The notes under the pieces: model-generated
Told to the model about the DNA's origin: nothing
The model's database searches: none
What the model saw: only the letters and a program-made list of their open reading frames with translations
Program-made: the position numbers and the translations under genes
From: Nymphalis io
Taxonomy: Eukaryota > Arthropoda > Insecta > Lepidoptera > Nymphalidae
DNA length: 64,000 nucleotides
NCBI RefSeq assembly: GCF_905147045.1
Contig: NC_065911.1
Coordinates: forward strand, 806,001 to 870,000
Direction of reading: 5' to 3'
Part shown: piece after piece, positions 23,000-32,920 of the stretch
Layout of the letters: each line of letters starts with the position of its first letter
Position numbering within the stretch: position 1 is the first letter of the stretch

Positions 23000-23349
23000 T
23001 GCTTTATGTTTATGTTGTGAAAGATATTATTATTTATTTAACATTAGTATTCTATTACAATGTAAGTTTATATATCTTTCGTCTATAAACAAGGCATATT
23101 GTTTTGTACAATATAATGTAGCTGGTAAAAAAGCGATGTTATTATTAGTTCATTTTGGAAGAATATATTAATAATTGTATATATAATTTATGTATGTGTA
23201 AACAAAATACCATTAGAGTTTGAAATGCTAAAAAAACTGTATTAAATAGTAACCTTATTGAAATTCAACTCATTTAATGATTTTTTAATGGACTACCTTC
23301 TCATGGCTTCACCGCTAAGCCGCTACACCCAGTTGATATCGAGTGTGAG
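23000..23349. other. AT-rich spacer
   Basis: No supported feature. The + strand frame at 22971-23171 is a shadow of the frame listed just before. Confidence 0.4.
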
Positions 23350-23440
23350 GGAATATTGTTGGCGCACACACTTGTGTATTTAGGTACCTAGCTCTTGAGA
23401 CTGGCTGCTGTAACCGAAATTTCAGGCGGATGTTATTATA
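23350..23440 (+). mobile_element. Repeat family C fragment, opposite orientation
   Basis: 'gcgcacacacttgtgt' and 'ctgtaaccgaaatttcagg' are the reverse complement of the family C core seen at 11970 and 19899. Confidence 0.45.
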
Positions 23441-24054
23441 ACACTTCAATATATAATTGAACTAGTTTCTGCCTGCGATTTCGCCCACGTATTGGGTAGG
23501 GGACCAGTTAGGCACCCTATATACTTTTTATTCTTGAGACCTATAAGTCTAGTTAGCTTGTTTGGGTGCTGCTTAAACACTTATAAATATAATAAACCCT
23601 TTCTTATTTATGATATTTTTAGGAATCGGGATAGAAATAGGTTTTTAAAAAGATTATTCAAAACAACTACTCGACAATAAAGAAAACGTATATCGACGCG
23701 TACAATTTAGACACAAAAATACAAAAAGGAATCAATACTGAGCAACTGAAATATTATTTATGAGTTATCCTCCACAACCAGATTCCCCGCAATAGTGTGC
23801 CAGCCTGGCCGTCGGATGAGCTTGGCAGGGCCAGTCACCACCACGATCACCATCACGTGATCAAGTCAAGCCGCTACACCATGCCTCTTTGGAAGATTTT
23901 CCTATCTATATTAACTAAATACTAAGTAAAGAAAAAAAATGACGCCATTGCTTTGCTAGTTACCAGCAAAGTATACGTTTATCATACTTAGAATAAAATT
24001 AAAAATACTTTAAGATCCTGTGTGTGTGGTACTTAGTTCTTTATTTAAATACAG

Positions 24055-24155
24055 AACATTTGATACTTCGTCACTTGGACCATTAGTTTCGCTCTCGGAC
24101 GTGAGGACACATGCATACAGTGCTCTTGAAGGAAACGTCTCCATGATTTACGATC
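24055..24155 (+). CDS. Candidate internal coding exon of a host gene
   Basis: The 101-bp exon model follows a good 3' splice site, 'ttctttatttaaatacag', and precedes 'gtaact'. It is open in one frame for 33 codons starting 'TFDTSSLGPLV' and including 'DVRTHAYSALEGNV' and 'SMIYD'. Codon use is mixed and the patch is GC-richer than its surroundings. It ends one base into a codon (C). The candidate exon at 32718 starts with the two bases GC, so the junction codon would be CGC (Arg) with no frame disruption. If it is not spliced here, the frame stops at TGA 24161-24163. No protein family is recognised. The donor has a weak exon side (ATC|GTAACT). The 5' exons are not identified in this window. 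Confidence 0.5.
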
Positions 24156-24512
24156 GTAACTGAATTCTATCTACTTGTAAACGTCTCTGTTGAAAGATTA
24201 ATAATATTGTATTGTTTGAACATCAGTTAACTAGACCGGATATAGTTTAAAACATATTAATGGCGTTACGTATGTACTTGGTAACAAGATTCATTTATTT
24301 AGATAAACAAAATAATTTTATTTGATCACCTATGATCTTATTTTAAGCGTTTATAACTCTACGGCGTACAGGGTGGCCGGCGACATAAAAGTCACGGATT
24401 TATTCCTTACCGCTTTGTCTATATTATCTCCTTGTTGAAAAAAGCTTTTTTTAACTTCAACTGATATATGAGTGTCTATATGAACGATATATACAGATAT
24501 ATAAAGCTCGCA

Positions 24513-24630
24513 GAGCCGGGATGGTCCAGTCGTCAAAATACGTCAATTTTAAGCGAAGATTGCAGGTTTGACTGATATCGAAATACCATTGAATTTTCAT
24601 TAAACACAAATCTTTATTCTTTACGTGTTG
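24513..24630 (+). mobile_element. SINE family A, head and early body
   Basis: 'gagccgggatggtccagtcg' followed by 'gattgcaggtttgac' and 'cattgaattttcatta'. The B box is strongly mutated. Confidence 0.5.
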
Positions 24631-24930
24631 TGTTGTCTATGTATCGAGATTTCACTTTTGTATCGAGAAATGTTCGACACGTTTTTAGAAGAGTACAGTC
24701 ATCATCGTAATGGAGCGGATGCGGCGTAATCGTGTTCTGCCGTATGCATTTACTTACCTGATGATAGCTAGTCTGTAGCAAATGTATCTCCTATATTTTA
24801 ACTACTCTGTATATGAACGTTGTAAAGGTAACATTTAGTATGATTCAATAGATAGTTGGAACTTCCAATAAACAGTCATTTACACAAGATGGATTTTATT
24901 TTAACTTGAAGTGTAATGTTTATTATTAAC

Positions 24931-25153
24931 AGCAATACTTGATATTGTTGTGTTCCGGTTTGAAGGGTGAGTGAGCCAGTGTAATTACAGGCACAAGGGA
25001 CATAAAATCTTAGTTCCCAAGGTTGGTGGCGCATTGGCTATAAGCGATGGTTGACATTTCTTACAATGCCAATGTCTAAGGGCGTTTGGTGACCACTTAC
25101 CATCAGGTGGCCCATATGCTCGTCCACCTTCCTATTCTATAAAAAAAAAAAAT
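24931..25153 (+). mobile_element. Repeat family B, 5'-truncated
   Basis: A well-conserved copy from 'cttgatattgttgtgttccg' to 'ccttcctattctat' plus a 12-A tail. The sharp 5' truncation with an intact A tail is the signature of retroposition. Confidence 0.82.
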
Positions 25154-25182
25154 TATTATCAAGACTAAGATATCACTTTTAC

Positions 25183-25467
25183 TTTTTTTTATTTTATTAT
25201 GTACGCAGACTGGCAAGTGGGCTATCTGATGCTGAGTGGTTACCACCGCCCACAGACATGTATTGTGAGAATATGTTAACCATCCCTTACATCGCAAATG
25301 TGCCAACGTTGGCAACTAATATGTTATATCCTTTTTGCCTCTGTCATCACGCTGCGTACACTGGGTATACTCTTCAAACCGGAACACACTGATATTACTG
25401 CTACTGAGTAGTGCTGCTTGGGGATAAAATATATGATGGGTGAGTGGCACCAACCAAGACTGGGTTG
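25183..25467 (-). mobile_element. Repeat family B, diverged, inverted to its neighbour
   Basis: It starts in T-rich sequence 30 bp after the previous B tail, so the two copies are tail to tail. It extends to 'caccaaccaagactgggttg'. Confidence 0.68.
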
Positions 25468-25675
25468 TAACTTTTAGTTAGTTTCATCGACGACGATACA
25501 AAAATTATTTCAAAATCAACTTTAATGATGAAATTATATATTATAACATTATGTATGTTTTCATTTTAATAATATAATGAACCCTTAAAGGTAAACGGTA
25601 AAAACGGTAACGGTTAAAGGTAAAATAGATATTTGATGTGAAAGACCTATAAATATCTACAATTTAAGTAAAATA

Positions 25676-25967
25676 CTGGTGGTACGGCTCTGTGCAAGTT
25701 CGTTTGTGTAAGTACCATTCACTCATCAGATATTCTACCGCAAAACAGCAGTGCTTGGTATTGTCGTGTTCCGGTTTGAAGGGTGAGTAAGCCAGTGTAA
25801 TTACCGACACAAGGGACATAACATCTTAGTTCTCAAGGTTGGTGGCGCATTGGTGATGTTTTTTAATGGATAACATTTATAACAATGCCAATGTCTACGG
25901 GCGTTGGTAACCACTTACCATCAGGTGGCCCATATGCTCGTCTGCCTACCTATTCAATAAAAAAATA
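25676..25967 (+). mobile_element. Repeat family B, full-length
   Basis: A complete copy from 'ctggtggtacggctctgtgc' to 'tctgcctacctattcaat' and an A tail. The 5' end is preserved, which helps define the true family start. Confidence 0.82.
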
Positions 25968-25969
25968 CA

Positions 25970-26958
25970 CAAATCAATACATTCACAATACGGCTAAGTT
26001 TTATGGTTGACTGATTTTAAAGAAGTGGCTGAAATGCGGTCGACGAATACGGATATGGGGATATCAAGTGTTTTTCCAGGAGAATGAATCCTCAGTAGAC
26101 TACTCCAGTGAAGCCGGGCCGGGCAAAAAGATGACTAGATTGTCCAGTTGAATGAAATCCGTAGACAAGTAGAAGGCTTTTGTTGATCTGTAAGTGGATA
26201 TATCTGCTTTTGAAGTTATAGATTCGTATAGAATATCGAAAAATTCCATTTTAGTTGTTAAAGCCTTTGCGTAATATTTGTCATTGGATGCAACTATAAA
26301 CACGTATATATATACATATCTATATATATCACATTATTTAGCTCTGACAATAAGTCAAAAAAGTATTGATTATTTGCATTGAGTATAATCGAGTATTATT
26401 CGATTCGAATTAAAAAGCTTTGTTATAGCTATGTCATTGTTCAGACGCTTTTAAATTCCCAACCCATATGCACGTCCAAATAAAGAGCTGTTGAATTTTT
26501 GTATTTATTTATTTCACACACTACACATGGAATTAGTTTTCATCGAATTCATAATTACTGAAATTATTAATAAATAAAATGACTCAGGTTTACTGTAGGT
26601 TTAAATTTCATTTTAAATCATAACAATATACCTTATATATGTATATACTCTCACACACACAAACAATTATACATTTTTCTTTTTTATATATAATAATATT
26701 TAATTCGTCATATTTTATGTTGTAATTTTTTTTTATATTGTGTAATCAGTTCGGCCTTATTTTATATTATTCATAAATAAATACTCTTTCGGAATATAGC
26801 AACTATAACTTTATTAACCAATTTTAACTAAGTGTGTTTGTATTTGTGGAGCTACGATTATAATACTGTTAACTCATTCTCTCTGTGAAAAGGTTATTAG
26901 ATTAAAATAAGTTATATGTTCCCGGTTAGTGTTAATCCAAAATAAGCTTAGCCACTAA
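25970..26958. other. Non-coding AT-rich stretch
   Basis: No repeat head or coding feature was recognised. Short CA and TA runs occur near 26640-26660. Confidence 0.4.
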
Positions 26959-26961
26959 ATT

Positions 26962-27253
26962 TTTTTTTTTTATAGAATAGGAAGGCGGACGAGCATATGG
27001 GCCACCTGATGCTAAGTGGTCACCAAACGCCCTTAAACATTGGCATTGTAAGAAATGTTAACCATCGCTTACATCACCAATGCGCCACACACCTTGGGAA
27101 CTAAGATGTTATGTCCCTCGTGCCTGTAATTACACTGGCTCACTCACCCTTCAAACCGGAACACAACAATACCAAGTACTGCTGTTTTGCGGTAGAATAT
27201 CTGATGAGTGGGTGGTACCTACCCAGACGAGCTTGCACAAAGCTCTACCACCA
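26962..27253 (-). mobile_element. Repeat family B, full-length
   Basis: It runs from a T run through 'ataggaaggcggacgagcat' to 'gctctaccaccagt', closely similar to 17448-17742 and 45145-45434. These three probably belong to one young subgroup. Confidence 0.85.
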
Positions 27254-27440
27254 GTAGATAAAATAAAAGCAATATACGAGTATTACATGTATTACATGTA
27301 CAAGACGTTGTTATACCAATGCTAAATTTCATTTAATGAAAGTGTGTAACTATCATAAAAAAATATTTTTAATATTGGCGTGATACTTGTTTTTTGATTT
27401 TCAAAAATCAATCATTTGATTTTTGAAATTTTTGAAATTT

Positions 27441-27564
27441 GACGAGCTGGTTGGCGTAGTTGGTAGATACTTGCCTTTCACGCCGAAGGTTGTGGGTTCG
27501 ATTCCCACCCAGGACTGACATTTGTGTGCATGGACATGTCTGTTTGTCCTGAGTCTGGGTGTAA
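27441..27564 (+). mobile_element. SINE family D, 5' part, interrupted by a Helitron
   Basis: A well-preserved tRNA-like head: an A-box-like 'ttggcgtagttggtagatac' and a B box 'gggttcgattcccacc' (27496-27511), close to the tRNA consensus. The body follows with 'catgtctgtttgtcctgag' up to 'gggtgtaa'. The rest of the same SINE resumes at 28899. The uninterrupted copy at 45806 shows the two parts belong together. Confidence 0.85.
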
Positions 27565-27867
27565 TCCTACTACTATTATAAACGTGAAAGTTTGTATGTG
27601 TGGATGGATGTTTGTTACTCTTTCACGCAAAAACTACTGAATGGATTTCAATTAAACTTTCCAATAATATAGCTTATACATCAGAATAACACATAGGCTA
27701 CAATTTATAAAGATATTGTGTGAGCTGTCCAAAATATGACATTAAATGTCAAGTAACTAGGAAAAAACCTACCTTTCTGCGAGCTATTCTGGCGTGCGCT
27801 GCCATAAACGTTAGTTACACATAATTATGTAATGTATGATAGACATCATTTAGTTTAAATGCGTGAT

Positions 27868-28015
27868 ACTACGGGTGCGGTGTAGCGAGCGGTACGGCGC
27901 GGTTCGCCTCCGGCGGCGGTGGCGGGCGGTGCGACGCACTTGTGTGGGGGAAGAAGGCGCTCATCGCTGAGTGCGCGACCCGAACGCGGGCAGAAACGTG
28001 AGGGCAGACATCGTT
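27868..28015. other. GC-rich cargo block inside the Helitron
   Basis: About 150 bp rich in CpG ('gcggtgtagcgagcgg', 'ctccggcggcggtggcggg') stand out sharply from the AT-rich element and window. Helitrons are known to capture host gene pieces. A captured GC-rich promoter or first exon is one explanation; an intrinsic family segment is another. Confidence 0.5.
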
Positions 28016-28304
28016 GACTGTTGTCTCCGTTTTGTGAATTTTCATAGTTATAGCGATTTTTTAAAAACGGATTGTACTTCAAGTAATATAGGCCCAAGAT
28101 TAGGTATTGGCAGTTTTTTTTTTGGTTAGGAGTTGCACTTAAATAAGATACTTCATTTTTATTTAAATTAATAGATATAGGTTACTTACCTGTTCATTAT
28201 ACCGAATTCCTTCTTTTTTTGTAAATTACAGAGGTTGTAGGTAGGTTAGTAATTGGTCCTTTTTTGGTTGATTTATAATATTGTAAATAACGTGATGTAT
28301 ATCA

Positions 28305-28676
28305 ATGCGAGTTACCGAACTGGGAAGGCACATTGTGAAGGCCACAATTTTAACTGGAGAAGCCAAGGGAGACAATGTTCATAAGAACATTGTCTCCCTT
28401 GGCTTCTCCAGTTCCCCGCGCATCCCAATCATACCCAATAACTTGCCATTCAATTTTAAACGCCTGCAGTTCCCGTTAAAAGTCGCATTTTCAATGACGA
28501 TCAACAAATCGCAGGAGCAAACCTTAAAGGTAGCAGGCATACATTTAGGCACGCCATGTTTTTCTCACGGTCAGCTCTATGTGGCTTGCTCACGTGTTTC
28601 CAAAGCAAAAAATCTGCATGTTTATGCTGAAGGAAAAAAATCGTTAAATATAGTTTATAAGAGCATACTGCAGTAG
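28305..28676 (+). pseudogene. Helitron PIF1-type helicase, C-terminal remnant
   Basis: Helitron replicative helicase: the full enzyme would unwind DNA during rolling-circle transposition. Only the last 123 codons or so remain. 'PRIPIIPNNLPFNFKRLQFP' is the typical approach to the final helicase motifs. It is followed by 'SMTINKSQEQTLKVAG' (the usual Gly of the 'SQGQT' motif is Glu here) and 'HGQLYVACSRV' (motif VI, with its arginine). Walker A and B are missing. About 12 codons, 'HKNIVSLGFSSS', separate 'GDNV' from 'PRIP'. They come from an inverted duplication at 28352-28413 that kept the frame open. The first ATG is arbitrary. Confidence 0.8.
28352..28413. repeat. Perfect foldback, 29-bp arms, 4-bp loop
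   Basis: The arm at 28352-28380 (starting 'aactggagaagccaagggag') is repeated as its exact reverse complement at 28385-28413; the loop is 'ataa'. It lies inside the helicase frame. No mismatch has accumulated. Confidence 0.95.
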
Positions 28677-28898
28677 CTAGATAACTATAGGCCTATGATC
28701 AGGGTTCTGCAGTGCCTAATTACCGTATATTTATTATATTGCCAATTTTCTTATGTTAAAATATTGTCAAGCAGTTATATTTTTCAAATGCGACTCAAAA
28801 AATATTTATGTCATAATGTTAGTTCTTTTCTACGCCACGCTAATATAAGCTACTCCAAATACTAATCCTGCGTAGACGAAGTCGCGGGCACCAGCTAG

Positions 28899-29050
28899 TT
28901 ATCTATATAAGTATGTATTTACAAAAGAAAAGTAGTATATGTAGTATATCAGTTGTCTGGTTTCCATAGCACAAGCTTTGTATAAGCTTAATTTGGGATC
29001 AGATGGCCGTGTGTGAAAAATATCCCAGGATATTATTATTATTATTATTA
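28899..29050 (+). mobile_element. SINE family D, 3' part
   Basis: It continues the SINE broken at 27564: 'atataagtatgtatttacaa', 'gtagtatatcagttgtctgg', 'gatcagatggccgtgtgtga' and a terminal (ATT)n run at 29030-29051. The matching order in the copy at 45806 confirms that one insertion was split. Confidence 0.85.
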
Positions 29051-29772
29051 ATCATCAAGCCTTCAACAAACGGGTAAGTTTAACGGGCCCCAAAGAAACT
29101 TTGTATTCATTTTACTTAATAACTCATTTTCACGTTACAAGTTTATTACAACTTGAGTTCAACAAGTGTCCAAATTGCGTAAAATATCGCGTTGAGCTGT
29201 TATTGCCTTTAAATCAATCCCTCACGTGCCTCACAGACGGCATCAAATTGCGATCTGCACAACAAAATCGTATCATATCATCCTATCTGTAAAAATAAAA
29301 CTATAACAGGCGTGTCTGTCGTACAATATTTTTTTTTGGAAAGATTTAGTACAGTAGCAACATTATCAACATAGCACACATTAATTAAGATATTTCAGAT
29401 TTATGAGAGTAATATTTCAAAGGTGAATTTGAGGATAGCGTTTCTATATATTACGTTTTAAGATACAATGTTTCGGGATTAGGAAGTTAGAACAATGAAC
29501 AATAGACTGCCAATGTTGGGAAAAAAAGGTGCCACGTCATTTCTCCTTTAATAATAATGACTTAAGACCGGAACACGACAGTACAACATTTATGGTAAAA
29601 TGAGTAATGAGTGGGTGACAGGTGGGTTTGTCAAAGTCCTATCACATAAGTTGCACCTGCTTTATATTTTGTAAAGCATATTTTATACATTAGTTTGAAA
29701 AAACCTTGATGCTTTCAAAATGGTTTTAATGGCCAAGAAAAATAGAACCAGCATTGATAAATCAGCTTTCAC
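29051..29772. other. Non-coding spacer
   Basis: A 63-codon + strand frame at 29101-29292 has no motif and no convincing splice context. Faint B-like words ('gaccggaacacgacagta') occur at 29567. Confidence 0.35.
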
Positions 29773-29834
29773 TTTACAAAATCTATCATCACTACACTTG
29801 GTACATCAAGTATAGTGATGATAGATTTTGTAAA
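29773..29834. repeat. Foldback at the LINE 5' junction, 28-bp arms
   Basis: The arm at 29773-29800 and its reverse complement at 29807-29834 match in 27 of 28 positions, around the loop 'gtacat'. The LINE coding frame opens immediately after the second arm. Confidence 0.93.
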
Positions 29835-31164
29835 TTCCAGTCAGTGAATACCTAGACAATCCACCGACATTTGAAGAGTTTGTGAAAGCAGTAAAGCGTC
29901 TTAAAAATTCAAAAAGCCCAGGAATGGACCAACTACCAGCTGAGGTCTATAAGTTTAGTGGTAAACACATTGTTAGCAGGCTTTACCATCTTATCCTTAA
30001 CGTGTGGGAAACTGAAGAGGTTCCACAAGAATGGAAGAATGCGATAATTTGTAAGCTATACAAAGGGAAGGGAGATGTTTCCGATTGTAGCTCTTACCGA
30101 GGTATATCGCTCCTCTCCAGTGCCGGCAAAATCCTTGCTCACATCATAAACTCCCGTTTCAGTGAGTTGGCTGAACAGCATCTTCCCGAAAGCCAATGTG
30201 GCTTTCGTCCCAGTAGAGGAACTGTTGACGCCATCTCAATTGTAAGGCAACTTCAGGAGAAAAATCTCGAACACCAACAGCCCCTATTCATGTGCTTTGT
30301 TGATTTAGAGAAGGCATTTGATAGGGTACCACGCGAGGCTCTTTGGCTTGTTCTGCAAAAATTGGGGTATCCGAAGAAATTCGTGAATTTGGTTCGCCAA
30401 CTTCATGTTGGCATGAAAGCCCAGGTTCAGCACGAAAACGAATTGTCTGAGGATATTGTAATAACTAGCGGAGTAAAGCAAGGTTGTGTCATGGCACCCA
30501 CACTTTTCGCTATATACTTTGCTGTGGTAATGAGAGACGCGCTGAAGAGGTGCAGAAACGAAATTCAACTTAATGTCAGGACAGAAAAGGGCGTGTTTGA
30601 TATTTCAAGATTTCGGGCGAAGACTAAGATCCAAAAGATCTCCATATTGCAGATACTTTTCGCTGATGACGTATGTCTCATGTCCGACAGCATGGAACAT
30701 CTCCAAAACTATGTTGACGTACTCCACCAATCTTGTCAACGGTTTGGCCTGGTTATAAGTGCTACTAGTAAACAAATCATCAAACAACCACCAAGATATT
30801 TCCAAGCGGATCCAACGGCACTAAATCTGGCAAACGGAAGCATGGTGGTCAGTATTTGCGATACAAGGACGTGTTTAAAAGACATCTAAAAGCTTGTGAC
30901 ATTGGCATAGAGTGTTGGGAGGAGCTCGCTTCCCAAAGGGCATCTTGGCGCTCTACCATCTACAAAAAGATCAAAACGTTTGAGGAAAACCGCCTTCACG
31001 CACTAGACGAAAAGCGCCAGTTAAGAAAAGAGAGACCTAAGCCATCCTACACATACACATACAACTCTGTGGGCCAATTGTATTGTAACACGTGTCGTAG
31101 GGTTTTTAAAACCAAATTTGGTCTAGCGAGCCACATTAGGGCTCATGCTAGAAATAACAATTAA
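29834..31164 (+). pseudogene. LINE reverse transcriptase plus zinc finger, broken
   Basis: Retrotransposon polymerase remnant. The first frame (29834-30889) gives 'SPGMDQLPAEVYK', 'SSYRGISLLS', 'QCGFRPSRGTVDAI', 'FVDLEKAFDRVPR', 'GVKQGCVMAPTLFA' and the catalytic 'FADD' at 30659-30670. These are RT blocks in the right order. A second frame, continuous from about 30840 to the stop at 31162-31164, reads 'GGQYLRYKDVFKRHLKACDI', then 'WRSTIYKKI', and ends with a C2H2 finger 'CNTCRRVF...GLASHIRAH'. The region normally between them (RT thumb and linker, roughly 190 residues in relatives as I remember them) is missing. The junction near 30840 shifts frame, so the copy is dead. Confidence 0.85.
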
Positions 31165-31202
31165 TTTCTAGGGTCGCCGTCATCGAAATCGATGAGGAGG
31201 AC

Positions 31203-31229
31203 TATATATATATATATATATATATATAA
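31203..31229. repeat. (TA)n tail of the LINE
   Basis: An uninterrupted TA run directly after the LINE 3' untranslated end. Confidence 0.85.
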
Positions 31230-31235
31230 ATATAG

Positions 31236-32235
31236 TCAAGTATCCAATAAATTAAGTTTTAAAATACAAACATCGGCGCCGAACCAATCCCAGTGGACAT
31301 TCTGGAGCAAGGAATCTAATCGAACATCGACACTCGAACAAATCAGAAACGTATCGCTATATTATATTTGTATCCAATTCTTTGAAAGAATCTGGTACGA
31401 CGTGTGCTATGTACCATAAAATAAGTTATAAGGGGATTGTATTTGTGGGATATGTTCTCATAATATTCGATGTTATTTAATTTGTGGATAGCAGCACTGA
31501 CTTCTTTGCCGGTTACTCCCGGTGGAACCTACGAGTATTTTTGACATCGGTGATATTTTTATGTTTACATTAATAATCTAACATGTCAGTTCAAAGGTGC
31601 TCATAAAACCAGACCACCGGTTTTAAATGTATGTCCTACTGAGAAAAAACTTAAAATTTATTCTTTTCCACCATTATACAAATATATGTTAGTTAAATAT
31701 AATTACATTTATTATTTACCTCCATTATATCAACGAATACTTTCCGCGCTTTTTATTGTCTGTATTCTATATTATAGTCTATAACTAGTAATAAGCTTTA
31801 TTTTTTTTACATGACATTTTAATTTATTAATAGACTAAGTTAAGGGCATATGTTATCGAATTATTCATAATATTATGAAATAAAATTGGTGATTGTATTT
31901 GCGAAAGTCATTATACAGTGAGTACTAATAGTGTACAGAATTGTGAATCTGCAAACCCAGTTTGTATCTTTATATTAGTGGAAATACATTTGACAGTTTT
32001 AGATGGTAGGCGAACTTCCTAGAACGAAAATCGAGGCATATCAGAAGTGTCTGAAAACGGACGAGCTATCGTTTAGGAACACCTTCCTTTGCTATCTTCA
32101 GTTATCTGAAATTGAGGTTTATTGGAAATGTGGGAAATATTGAATCCAGGAACGTAATAGCATATATTATACGTAACAACAACTTTAAGCTTCAATTTAA
32201 TGTAATTATATCCAAAACCTAAAGTAATATATGTT
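31236..32235. other. Non-coding spacer, with a LINE-end scrap
   Basis: 'cttctttgccggttactccc' at 31500-31519 resembles the family E LINE end. The rest is AT-rich, with no supported frame. Confidence 0.35.
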
Positions 32236-32362
32236 TTTGGCAACGCAACTGCAAGCCCTCCGGTGTTGTGATGTCGGTGTGCAGATGTCCATGGGCGATT
32301 GTAGTCACTTTCTATCAGGTGGGCCTACTGCAGGTTTGCCATCTCTTAGACTAAAAAAAATT
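32236..32362 (+). mobile_element. A-tailed retroelement 3' end
   Basis: 'tccatgggcgattgtagtca', 'ctttctatcaggtgggccta' and an A-rich end resemble the 3' halves of family B and of other lepidopteran retroelements. The part upstream differs from B. Confidence 0.5.
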
Positions 32363-32449
32363 TATATAGTCTGTTAACTATTTACTATTTATCTAAGGAA
32401 CAGGTGAATCTCTACCGAAGATGTGCGTTAAACGTTAACGTTAGGTTAA

Positions 32450-32635
32450 TCAGCAAGCACTACTAGATTTTCATGTGCATAGTTACAGAAAAAATAACAA
32501 GGACTCCTGCATGTGCCGAATGAAAATTTGCCTCATGTGCCGCATTGGAGCAGTGTAGTGGGTTAAGCTTTAAACCTTCTCCTCAAGAGAACAGGAGGAT
32601 CTTAGCTCATTAGTTGAGCCATGACTGTTACCTTA
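32450..32635 (+). mobile_element. SINE family A, degraded, internally deleted
   Basis: 'cagcaagcactactagattt' is joined to 'gactcctgcatgtgccgaat' and ends 'ccttctcctcaagag...'. It lies 80 bp before the candidate terminal exon. Confidence 0.65.
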
Positions 32636-32717
32636 CTTTACTTTTCGTATATAATTATATCAAATCATAATTAAAACTATAATTTTATTTATGTTATACT
32701 AAACCTTATTTCCCCAG

Positions 32718-32920
32718 GCATAATATTAAAATACGTTGGAGATAATCAAAAACCATCATCTCAAGAGGCGTCTAAGTTGAATAATAGTTTACAGCCCATA
32801 TCTAACAAATTCAACCCTAATGTAACGTATCGCAAGGCGGATCCTAACGACCGCATCCGGCTCGAAGGATCAACATTTAATACAGCTGGGGCCATCCCGA
32901 TCCCCGCGCTTAGCAAATAA
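32718..32920 (+). CDS. Candidate terminal coding exon of a host gene
   Basis: The frame stays open from the acceptor for 66 codons and ends at TAA 32918-32920. A branch-point-like 'tactaaac' and pyrimidine tract lead to 'ccccag|gc'. The peptide starts 'IILKYVGDNQKPSSQEAS', continues 'NPNVTYRKADPNDRIRLEG' and ends 'AGAIPIPALSK'. It is hydrophilic, lacks cysteine and has no membrane segment, so it looks like a flexible C-terminal tail. G+C content rises inside the exon and drops at both borders. The two-base start fits the one-base end of the exon at 24055-24155. Two AATAAA signals follow 190-206 bp after the stop. No transposon family fits it. I cannot name the gene. Confidence 0.62.

Larger units (their letters stand above)
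27565..28898 (+). mobile_element. Non-autonomous Helitron, 1334 bp
   Basis: It begins TC ('tcctactactattataaacg') and ends 'gcgggcaccagctag', that is CTAG, an instance of the CTRR terminus. It sits exactly between A (27564) and T (28899) without a target duplication, which is the Helitron insertion rule. A small hairpin can form just before the 3' end from 'gcg-tag-ac-gaa-gt-cgc'. The interior carries a helicase remnant (28305-28676) and an unusually GC-rich block (27868-28015). The Rep nuclease domain is absent, so it depends on a partner for mobility. Rolling-circle transposition is known for the class; current activity is not shown. Confidence 0.85.
29814..31235 (+). mobile_element. LINE, 5'-truncated and internally deleted, TA tail
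   Basis: RT and C-terminal zinc-finger segments are followed by 'agggtcgccgtcatcgaaat' and a (TA)n tail at 31203-31229. 'tcaagtat' at 29806-29813 and 31236-31243 may be an 8-bp target duplication; its left copy lies inside the foldback. The clade is not assigned: the zinc-finger end and the tail differ from the RTE copy at 4270. Confidence 0.75.
24156..32717 (+). other. Candidate 8.6-kb intron filled with transposons
   Basis: The interval starts with GTAACT and ends 'ttatactaaaccttatttccccag'. That end contains a near-perfect branch-point sequence (tactaaac) 18-25 bases before the acceptor and a pyrimidine tract. It contains family A and B copies, a SINE split by a Helitron, and a deleted LINE, all listed separately. 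Such load is ordinary for lepidopteran introns. Confidence 0.45.

Noticed and set aside
27441..27512. A genuine tRNA gene
   Set aside because: The A and B boxes are good, but the sequence continues into the family D SINE body and the acceptor stem does not close.
24156..32717. A coordinated gene cluster or new defence system formed by the helicase, RT and zinc-finger frames
   Set aside because: Each belongs to its own decayed transposon (Helitron or LINE), with separate insertion boundaries; proximity is due to nested insertions.
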